This document shows positions 53,760-61,300 of a DNA stretch of 64,000 nucleotides, one piece after another. Position 1 is the first letter of the stretch. Each line of letters begins with the position of its first letter. The position numbers were made by a program, and so were the translations under genes. Location of the stretch: the NCBI RefSeq assembly GCF_040500525.1, contig NZ_CP159402.1:620001-684000 (forward strand). Direction: 5' to 3'. Under the pieces are notes generated by a model. It had not been told where the DNA came from. It saw nothing but the letters and a program-made list of their open reading frames with translations, and ran no database searches. This stretch comes from Azospirillum formosense (GTDB lineage Bacteria; Pseudomonadota; Alphaproteobacteria; Azospirillales; Azospirillaceae).

Positions 53760-54389
53760 TCAGTAGAAGGAGATGTCGCCCATCGGGTTGTCGCCCTTCA
53801 CGATCAGATCGTGGAAGCCGGTGTCATTCGCCGCGTTCCACGTGACGACGTAGTAGCCGTCCTTCTGCCAGATGCTGTATTGGCCGTCGGCGGGGGCGCT
53901 GGTCGCGCCGGCGTAGCTGTAGCTGCCCTTCAGCCAGATCTGGTCCTCGTCCTTGAAGTCGGTGATGGTGTCGGCCTTGCCGGCGTAGATGTCGCCGCTG
54001 TCCTTCGTCTCGAAGAAGAACCAGTCGGCCCCGGCGCCGCCGGTCATCTGGTCCTTGCCCGTGCCGCCGTAGAGGTCGTCGAAGGTGTCGCCGCCGCTCA
54101 GCGTGTCGTCGCCGTCGCCGCCGTAGAGCTTGTCGTACCCGCTTTCGCCGTAGAGCTGGTCGTTGCCGGTGCCGCCATAGAGCGTGTCGGTGCCGTTGTA
54201 GCCCATCAGCAGGTCGTTGCCCGACTCGCCGTAGAGCACGTCGTTGCCGTTCCAGCCGTCCAGCGTGTCGTTGCCGGACCAGCCGAGGATGGTGTCGTTG
54301 CCGTCATAACCCTGCACGTAGTCATTGCTGACGCCGTACTTGATCATGTCGAGATAGTCGGCGTTGTTGGTGCCATAGACGTTTGCCAT
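53760..54389 (-). CDS. Small RTX calcium-binding protein, type I secretion substrate
   Basis: 209 residues. Residues about 25-130 are nonapeptide repeats (G-N-D-T-L-x-G, Y-G-G-x-G-N-D), many with W or Y in place of the usual residues. The C-terminal 80 residues form a cap with F-F-F-E-T and an uncleaved secretion signal ending D-I-S-F-Y, the F-Y ending fitting T1SS. No enzyme domain, so it may be a structural or matrix protein. It is encoded directly before its probable ABC/HlyD exporter. Confidence 0.9.
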   Translation of the reverse strand: MANVYGTNNADYLDMIKYGVSNDYVQGYDGNDTILGWSGNDTLDGWNGNDVLYGESGNDLLMGYNGTDTLYGGTGNDQLYGESGYDKLYGGDGDDTLSGGDTFDDLYGGTGKDQMTGGAGADWFFFETKDSGDIYAGKADTITDFKDEDQIWLKGSYSYAGATSAPADGQYSIWQKDGYYVVTWNAANDTGFHDLIVKGDNPMGDISFY

Positions 54390-54566
54390 TGATGCGTTTC
54401 CTTCGGATCAGGGGATTGTGCCGTGCAGGGGGAGGCATTTTCTTCGGCGTTCCTTTTGCCGGTTCGTTCCGAAGACCTCGCCCTTGCACAGCCATTCTTC
54501 CCGGATCGGGCATCCGGCACTGTTGTCCACTTCACAGTTTTGCACAGGAGAGAAAAGGTGCGGCGG

Positions 54567-54911
54567 TCAGCGCCGCCGGTGCAGGATCATCCCGCCATGG
54601 TGCAGCACCCCGTCGATGAAGTCGCCGTCGGCGGTGAAGCCGGTGTCGTCCCAATAGTCGATGTGGTCGCCGGTGACCCGGTAGCGGCCCTGGTAGGCCT
54701 TCTCCCGGCTGCCCCGCGCCTCCACGTAGCGGTTGTTGGCGAGAAGCTCGTGGCGGACGCGGCCGTCCTCCGTCACCCACAGGCCGACATAGGGATGGTC
54801 CGCTTGCTCAACCCCAGGCGGGTCGGCGGTTTGGGCCGAGGCCCTGCGGTCGGGCAGGGCCTCGGCTCCGGAGGCGAGCAAAGCGGCGGTCAAGGCGACG
54901 GCGCGTTTCAT
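54567..54911 (-). CDS. Atu4866-family secreted protein
   Basis: 114 residues with a signal peptide (A-V-A-L-T-A-A-L-L-A-S-G-A-E-A). The mature part matches the Atu4866 domain: Y-V-G-L-W-V-T-E-D-G-R-V-R-H-E-L, N-N-R-Y-V-E-A-R-G, Y-W-D-D-T-G-F-T-A-D-G. A lipocalin-like small beta barrel, function unknown. It overlaps the upstream gene by ATGA and belongs to the SDR-CMD operon. Confidence 0.82.
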   Translation of the reverse strand: MKRAVALTAALLASGAEALPDRRASAQTADPPGVEQADHPYVGLWVTEDGRVRHELLANNRYVEARGSREKAYQGRYRVTGDHIDYWDDTGFTADGDFIDGVLHHGGMILHRRR

Positions 54912-55420
54912 GGCGTGCCTCCTTCCGCCGCGGGACGGCGTTCGGCGAACAGCTCCGACAGGGTGCGCGCGGCGGTGATCGCGCGGGGGAAGCCGGCCGG
55001 GACCGTCACCATGTAGACGATCTCCTTCAACTCGTCCTCGGAGACGCCGGCGTTGAGCGCGTAGCCGGCGTGGATCTTCATGAAGGCCGGCTCGCCGATG
55101 GCGGCGAAGGCGGCGACCGCGGCCAGCTGGCGGGTCCGCGTGTCCAGCCCCGGCCGGGACCAGACGTCGCCCAGCGCGTAGGCCTCGGTGGCCTCCGCCA
55201 GGAAGGGGAACTCCTCGCGCATCCGTTCCAGGGTGGGCTGGGGCTGGCCGTTGTTCAGGCTGCGGACCACATCGCCGCCGCGCTTGGCGCGCTCCTCGGT
55301 GGTCGGGGCGCTGGCCAGGGCCGCGGCGGGCATCGCCGGAACGGCGGCGAGCAGCCCCGCCGCGACGAGGGTGCGCAGGCGCGCGGGTGGACGGGTGAGG
55401 GTGTCGGTGCCGTGGGTCAT
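54908..55420 (-). CDS. Carboxymuconolactone decarboxylase-family protein (secreted)
   Basis: 170 residues. An N-terminal stretch (L-V-A-A-G-L-L-A-A-V-P-A-M-P-A-A-A-L-A-S-A) looks like a Sec signal. The CMD domain follows with T-R-Q-L-A-A-V-A-A-F-A-A and K-I-H-A-G-Y-A-L-N-A-G-V-S-E-D-E-L-K-E split over the AhpD-like fold, but without the CxxC of AhpD. The usual catalytic His is in I-H-A-G. It is likely periplasmic; reaction unknown. Confidence 0.85.
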   Translation of the reverse strand: MTHGTDTLTRPPARLRTLVAAGLLAAVPAMPAAALASAPTTEERAKRGGDVVRSLNNGQPQPTLERMREEFPFLAEATEAYALGDVWSRPGLDTRTRQLAAVAAFAAIGEPAFMKIHAGYALNAGVSEDELKEIVYMVTVPAGFPRAITAARTLSELFAERRPAAEGGTP

Positions 55421-55443
55421 GCTCGTCCTCCTCGATTGTGGGC

Positions 55444-56175
55444 TCAATGGCTGGCCGTGGGACGGACCACGATCTCGTTGGTGTCCACGTCGTCCGGCTG
55501 CTCGATGGCGTGCAGGATCGCCCGCCCGATGGCGTCCGGCTTGATGGAGACGGCGCGGTAGCTGCGCATCAGCTCCTCGGCCTCCGGGTCGGTGATGGTG
55601 TGGGCCAGCTCCGATTCCACGACGCCGGGGCAGACGCAGGTGACGCGCAGCCGCTCGTTCTCCTGGCGCAGCCCGTCGGAGATGGCCCGCACCGCGTATT
55701 TCGTCGCGCAGTAGACGGCGGCGGTCGGCGACACGGCGAGCGCCCCGATGGAGGCGATGTTGATGATCTGGCCGAAGCCCTGGCCGTTCATGATCGGCAG
55801 CACCGCGGCGATGCCGTAGAGGACGCCGCGGATGTTCACGTCGATCATGCGGTCCCACTCCTCGACCTTCAGCGAGGCCATGGGGGACAGCGGCATGACC
55901 CCGGCGTTGTTGACCAGCACGTCGATGCGTCCGAAGCGCTCCTGGGCGAAGGCGGCGAAGGCGGCCATGTCCTCGCGGTCCGTCACGTCCAGCGCGCGGA
56001 CCTCCGCGGTGCCCCCGCCGGCCCGGATGTCGGCGGCGAGCGCCTCCAGCCGGTCGGTCCGGCGGGCGCCGAGCACCAGCTTCGCCCCGGCGGCGCCCAG
56101 GACGCGGGCGGTGCCCTCGCCGATGCCGCTGGAGGCGCCGGTGATGAGGATCGTCTTGTCGGTGATCGCGGTCAT
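55444..56175 (-). CDS. Short-chain dehydrogenase/reductase
   Basis: 243 residues. Rossmann motif T-G-A-S-S-G-I-G, N-N-A-G and the catalytic Y-C-A-T-K (Y-x-x-x-K) with the upstream Ser in I-A-S-I-G. NADP(H) preference is suggested by G-A-R-R-T-D-R-L. It is the first gene of the operon with CMD and Atu4866, divergent from a lysR gene, and is probably its target. Confidence 0.93.
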   Translation of the reverse strand: MTAITDKTILITGASSGIGEGTARVLGAAGAKLVLGARRTDRLEALAADIRAGGGTAEVRALDVTDREDMAAFAAFAQERFGRIDVLVNNAGVMPLSPMASLKVEEWDRMIDVNIRGVLYGIAAVLPIMNGQGFGQIINIASIGALAVSPTAAVYCATKYAVRAISDGLRQENERLRVTCVCPGVVESELAHTITDPEAEELMRSYRAVSIKPDAIGRAILHAIEQPDDVDTNEIVVRPTASH

Positions 56176-56264
56176 GGTCTGCTCCTCTCCGTCGATTGTT
56201 GCGGTGACGGAGAAAAGCTATGGCCGGCCGGTGGAATGTTCGAGTTGCCAATCATGAACGGGCT

Positions 56265-56281
56265 GGTTAGCATTCCTAACC
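56265..56281. promoter_or_regulatory. Palindromic operator between SDR and lysR
   Basis: GGTTAG-N5-CTAACC, a perfect 17-base dyad ending one base before the lysR ATG. It overlaps the ribosome-site region of lysR, so binding could repress lysR itself. Confidence 0.65.
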
Positions 56282-56282
56282 A

Positions 56283-57191
56283 ATGAACGATCCCTTCGAA
56301 GGCATGGCGGCGTTTCTGGCGGTGGCCGAGACGCTCAATTTCCGCCGCGCGTCCGAGCGTCTCGGCGTCACCCGCTCCGCCGTCAGCCAGGCGGTCCGCC
56401 GGCTGGAGGACCGCATCGGCGTGCCGCTGCTCCAGAGGACGACGCGCAGCGTCCGGCTGACCGACGCGGGCGCGCATCTCCTCGCCGCAACGCGCCCGGC
56501 GCTGGCGGAGGTCGGCACGGCGCTGGAGAGCATCGCTTCGGCGCACGGCGCACCGTCCGGCACGCTGCGGCTGGCCGTGTCGTCCATCGCCGAGAGCATT
56601 CTGGAAGGGGAGGCGCTGGCCGGCTTCCTGGCCGCCCACCCGTCGGTCGGCGTCGACATCCTGGTGACGGACGAGGAGTTCGACATCGTGGCGGCGGGCT
56701 TCGACGCGGGCGTCCGGCTGGGCGAGGCCATCGAGCAGGACATGATCGCGGTCCCGGTCTCCGCCCCGCAGCGGCAGCTGGTCGTCGCCTCACCGGCCTA
56801 TCTGGCAGGGGCCGGCCGTCCCGCCCATCCGCGCGATCTTCTCGCCCACCGCTGCATCGGCTGGCGTCCGGCGCCGGATGTGGCGCCCTACCGCTGGGAA
56901 TTCACCGAGGACGGCCGCGACTTCGACATCGCGGTGAATCCGAGGGTCGCCACCAACGACATGGGGATGATGGTCCGGCTGGCCCTGGCCGGCGCCGGGC
57001 TCACCTGCGGCATGGAGGAGACCTTCCGGCCCCATCTGGAGCGCGGTGCGCTGGTGGCCGTTCTGGAGGATTTCTGCCCCCCTTTCGCCGGCTTCCACCT
57101 CTACTACCCGAGCCGCCGGACCGTGCCGCCGCGGTTGCGCGCCCTCATCGACCATCTGCGGGCGCGGAACGGCGGACGACCGAGCCCCTGA
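56283..57191 (+). CDS. LysR family transcriptional regulator
   Basis: 302 residues. N-terminal winged helix (F-L-A-V-A-E-T-L-N-F-R-R-A-S-E-R-L-G-V-T-R-S-A-V-S-Q-A-V-R split over the HTH) and a periplasmic-binding-like effector domain with F-D-A-G-V-R-L-G-E and G-A-G-L-T-C-G-M-E. It most likely controls the divergent SDR-CMD-Atu4866 genes. Similar triplets occur in other alphaproteobacteria, by recollection. Confidence 0.93.
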   Translation: MNDPFEGMAAFLAVAETLNFRRASERLGVTRSAVSQAVRRLEDRIGVPLLQRTTRSVRLTDAGAHLLAATRPALAEVGTALESIASAHGAPSGTLRLAVSSIAESILEGEALAGFLAAHPSVGVDILVTDEEFDIVAAGFDAGVRLGEAIEQDMIAVPVSAPQRQLVVASPAYLAGAGRPAHPRDLLAHRCIGWRPAPDVAPYRWEFTEDGRDFDIAVNPRVATNDMGMMVRLALAGAGLTCGMEETFRPHLERGALVAVLEDFCPPFAGFHLYYPSRRTVPPRLRALIDHLRARNGGRPSP

Positions 57192-57315
57192 CTGTCTTCT
57201 CCGGAAAGAAAAAGGCGGGTGCCGGGGCCCGCTAAAGCGGATTGTCGCTGAGTATAGACGGAATTTTGGCTGGCCTGAGCGGTTGGAGGAAGACACAGCT
57301 GAAGGACCGCGCGCC

Positions 57316-57675
57316 ATGGGCCAGCCATATTCCTCCGATCTGCGCGAACGGGTTCTGCTGGCTTATGAGCGCCACGAGGGCGGCCCCGAGTTGCTGGCGC
57401 GGCGCTTCCAGATCAGCCGAGCCTGCGCGTACAACTGGGTGCGGGCCGCACGCCTTGAGGGGCGGCGGGTCGCCAAGCCGCATGCCGGCGGCGTACCAGC
57501 CAAACTGGACGCGGAGGGCGTGAGCGTGCTGCGGGCCTTGGTGCGGGAGGATAATGACGCGACACTGGCACAGTACCGCGACCGGTTGGCCGCACGCACC
57601 GGCATCGCGCTGAGCCCGGCGGTGGTGTGCCGCACCTTGAAGCGGCTGGGGTTGGCGCGCAAAAAAAGACGCTGA
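57316..57675 (+). CDS. IS630 transposase OrfA (helix-turn-helix part)
   Basis: 119 residues from the ATG at 57316. An N-terminal helix-turn-helix (L-A-R-R-F-Q-I-S-R-A-C-A-Y-N-W-V-R) and a second DNA-binding part ending K-R-L-G-L-A-R-K-K-R-R. An A7 slippery run at 57661-57667 permits a -1 shift into the DDE frame, giving a fused transposase of about 321 residues. Confidence 0.9.
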   Translation: MGQPYSSDLRERVLLAYERHEGGPELLARRFQISRACAYNWVRAARLEGRRVAKPHAGGVPAKLDAEGVSVLRALVREDNDATLAQYRDRLAARTGIALSPAVVCRTLKRLGLARKKRR

Positions 57676-58280
57676 GGGCCAGCGAGCAAGAGCGCGCGGA
57701 TATCGCCGCGGAACGCGCGGCCTACCGGGACGATGCGGTGGTCCATGAACCGGCGCGTTTGGTTTTCCTCGATGAAACCGGCATCAACACCCAGATGACG
57801 CCCACCCAGGCCCGGGCGCCGCGCGGCCAGCGGGCGCTCGGATCCGTGCCCTGTGGGTCGTGGCACCGCGTCACGGTGCTCGGGGCGTTGAGCGCCGAAG
57901 GCATGCTGGCCGCCATGAGCATCGAGGCGTCCACCTCCTCGGCCGTGTTTCTCGCCTTTGTCGAGCAGGTGCTCTTGCCCGTGCTTCGGCGCGACAAACC
58001 CGGCGCCGTGGTCGTGATGGACAACCTTTCCGCTCACAAGCGGGCCGATATCCTCGCCGCCTTTGAGACGGCGGGGATCCGTGTCCGCTTCCTCCCGCGC
58101 TACTCGCCCGACCTCTCGCCCATCGAGCCCGGCTGGGCCAAGCTCAAAGGAATCCTGCGCGCCAAGGAAGCCCGCACCGTCGAGGCCCTCAACGAGGAAC
58201 TCGGCCCAGCCCTCAATGCGATCACCGCTACCGACGCCAAAGCGTGGTTTAAGCTATGCGGCTACCCGAATCTAAACTGA
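57666..58280 (+). CDS. IS630 transposase OrfB (DDE catalytic part)
   Basis: About 204 residues, read after the -1 frameshift; no start codon of its own fits well. The catalytic triad is visible in V-F-L-D-E-T-G-I-N, V-V-M-D-N-L-S-A-H-K and Y-S-P-D-L-S-P-I-E-P-G-W-A-K-L-K (Asp, Asp, Glu). It appears intact, so the element may still be active. Confidence 0.88.
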   Translation, partial: KTLRASEQERADIAAERAAYRDDAVVHEPARLVFLDETGINTQMTPTQARAPRGQRALGSVPCGSWHRVTVLGALSAEGMLAAMSIEASTSSAVFLAFVEQVLLPVLRRDKPGAVVVMDNLSAHKRADILAAFETAGIRVRFLPRYSPDLSPIEPGWAKLKGILRAKEARTVEALNEELGPALNAITATDAKAWFKLCGYPNLN

Positions 58281-58346
58281 ACCGAAATCCGCTTTAGGCC
58301 TCGGCACCCGCCGTTTACGGATGGCGCGGTGCGCTGTCGTCGCTGC

Positions 58347-61300
58347 TCAGGCGAACCAGGCGGCGACGTTTCCGGTCTGGCCGAGGATGGTGATGCGGTT
58401 GCCGGCGCCGAGGTCGAGGGTGGTGCTTCCGCCCTCGACCCGGGCCGAGCGGATCACCGCGCCGAGGTCGAGGCCGGCGTCGTAGAGCGCCAGCCGGTCG
58501 ACCCCCGCCTGGAAGTCCATCACCACCGACCCGCCCGACGCCCGGCCGAAGGCGAAGACATCCGCCCCGGCGCCGCCCCACAGCGTGTCCGCCCCGCCGT
58601 CGGCGAACAGCAGGTCGTTGCCCGCCCCGCCGTGCAGCACGTCGTTGCCCGCCCCGCCGAACAGCGTGTCGTCGCCCTCCTCGCCGAACAGCGTGTCGTT
58701 GCCATCGCCGCCCAGCCCGAGGTCGTTGCCCGTGCCGAGCCCGATCAGGTCGTTGCCCGCCCCGCCCAGCGCCGTGTCGTTGCCCGCCCCGCCGCTCAGC
58801 GTGTCGTCGCCCTCGTCCCCCAGCAGCAGGTCGTCGCCCGCCTCGCCGAACAGCAGGTCGTCGCCCGTCCCGCCGCTCAGCGTGTCGTTGCCCGCCTCGC
58901 CGGTCAGCGTGTCGTTGCCCGCCTCGCCGAACAGCACGTCATTGCCCGTCCCGCCGAACAGCCGGTCGTTGCCCGTGCCGCCGCCGATCAGGTCGTTGCC
59001 CGCCCCGCCGACCAGCCAGTCGTCGTCCTCGCCGCCATGCACCAGGTCGTCGCCGTCGTCGCCGTACAGCGTGTCGTTGCCGCCGGCGCTGGTGATCGTG
59101 TCGTTGCCGCCGCCGCCGTGCAGGATGTCGTCGCCGGCCCCCAGATGCATGAACTGCTCGTGGTCGTCGCCGTAGACGATCTGCTCGCCGTCGCCGCCGA
59201 CCAGCGTGGCGTTGCCGACCACCGCCGCGAACTCGACGTTGTCGAGCTGGATGGTCACCGGCCCGGCCACCGCCGCGGTGTTGAGCACCACCGCGGTCGG
59301 CGCCGTGCTGGTGGGGCCGGTGCCGCCCAGCGTGGAGCCGGTCACCCGGGTCTGCACCGCCTGGCCGGCGGCCACGCCGGGGGCGCTGAAGTCGATGGCG
59401 CGGACCAGCAGCTGGGCCTGGGTGGACAGCACCGAGAGGAAGCCCGAGCCGCCGCCGGTCAGGGTGCCGCGCGCGGTCGTGCCCGCGTCGGTGCGCGCCT
59501 CGATGGCGGCGATCAGCCCGCTCAGGCCGCTCAGCGCCTGGGCGGCGGTCTGCCGCTCGGCGCTGCCGGTGGCGGTCACCGCGACGCCGGTGGAGACGCT
59601 GACCGTCAGGGTGGTCTGGGTGGAGACCTGGCCGGTCTGGCGGTCGACCACCTGCTCGCGCACCACCGGGACGTCGGCGAGGTCGGGGTTGGCGGTGCTG
59701 CTGTCCTCGACGCGGGCGGCGTTGCTGGCCGCGATGGTCACGGTGGTGGTGCGCGAGCCGTCGCTGCCGGTGGTGACCGCGCCGCTGACGGTGGCGCCGT
59801 CGACGGTGGCGACCGCCGGCGGGGCGACGGGGGCGGGCTTGTCCACCGTGGCGGTGAGCTTCTGCGTCGTCGCGGTGAAGGGCGGCGAGGCGTTGCCCGC
59901 CGGGTCGCTCAGGCCCAGCGTGAGGGTCAGCGTGCCGTCGCCCAGGCCGGAGAGGTCGAGGCCGTCGACCCGCGCGGTCGGACCGGCCATCACGCCGCTG
60001 CCGGTGACCTGGCCGCCGCCCGCCGAGGTGATCGTCCAGGTGAAGGCGGCCCCGGCCTCGCCGCCACTGATGGTGAAGGCGGCGCCGGTCTGTTCGATGG
60101 CGTCGATGCTGTCGTCCTCGAACAGGACGGTGGCGGTCGGCGGGGTGGTGTCGACGACCAGCGACCGCGTGCCGGCCGGGGAGGTGTTGCCCGCCGCGTC
60201 GGTGGCGGTGACCGACACCGGGTTGGCGGCGTTGGCGGTGAGGCTGAGCGTGCCGGCGGCCGGGATGGCCGTGGCGAGGTTGAGGCTCCAGGCGCCGGCG
60301 CCGGTGGCGGTGGTCGTGTAGGTGGCGCCGCCCACCGTGACGGTCACCGTGCTGCCCGCCTCGGCGGTGCCGGTGAGGGTCGGGGTCGTGCTGTTGGTCA
60401 GCGCCGTGGTGACGGTCGGAGCGTCCGGCTTGGTGGTGTCGATGGTCAGGGTCTGGGTGCCCGGAGCCGAGACGTTGCCCGAGGCGTCGGTGGCGGTGGC
60501 CGAGACCGGGTTGGCGCCGTTGGGGTTGAGGGTCAGCACGCCGGCGGTCGGCGTCGCGGTGGCGAGGTCCACGCTCCACGTGCCGCCCGTCGCGGTGGTC
60601 GTGTAGGTGGCGCCGCCGACCGTGACGGTGACGGTGCTGCCCGCCTCGGCGATGCCGGTCAGGGTCGGGGTGGCGCTGTTGCTCAGCGCGGCGCTGGTGA
60701 CGGTCGGGGCGTCAGGAAGCGTGGTGTCGACGACCAGCGACTGCGTGCCGGCCGGGGAGACGTTGCCCGCCGCATCGGTGGCGGTCGCCGAGATGGGGTT
60801 GGCGCCGTTGGTGTTGAGGCTCAGCGCGCCGGAGGCCGGCGTCGCCGTGGCGAGGTCGATGGACCAGTTTCCGCCCGTGGCGGTGGTGGTGTAGGTCGCC
60901 CCGCCCACCGTGACGGTGACGGTGCTGCCGGCCTCGGCCGTGCCGGTGAGGGTCGGCGTCGTGCTGTTGGTCAGCACAGCGCTGGTCACCGCCGGGGCGC
61001 CGGGGGGCGTCGTGTCGATGGTCAGCGTCTGGGTGCCTGGAGCCGAGACGTTGCCCGCGGCGTCGGTGGCGGTCGCCGCGATGGGGTTGGCGCCGTTGGG
61101 GTTGAGGGTCAGCACGCCGGCGGTCGGCGTCGCCGTGGACAGGTCCACGCTCCAGCTGCCGCCCGTCGCGGTGGTCGTGTAGGTGGCCCCGCCCACCGTG
61201 ACGGTGACGGTGCTGCCCGCCTCGGCCGTGCCCGCAATGGTCGGGGTGGCGTTCTTGGTCAGCGCGGCGCTGGTCACCGCCGGCGCGTTGGGCAGCGTGG

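Larger units (their letters stand above)
57235..58294 (+). mobile_element. IS630-family insertion sequence
   Basis: 1,060 bases with terminal repeats beginning AAGCGGATT (left, 57235) and ending AATCCGCTT (right, 58294); similarity continues imperfectly for about 24 bases. TA is duplicated on both sides (57233-57234 and 58295-58296), and the original site reads CTAG, preferred by IS630 members. Two overlapping frames encode the transposase through a run of seven A. Confidence 0.93.
57214..58312. terminator. Terminator split by IS630
   Basis: GGCGGGTGCCGGGGCC (57214-57229) and GGCCTCGGCACCCGCC (58297-58312) flank the IS. Without it they form a 16-base stem with one mismatch and a CGCTA loop. 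The A-run at 57206-57213 becomes the U-tract for the minus-strand adhesin gene. The IS sits in the TA of the loop. Confidence 0.8.
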
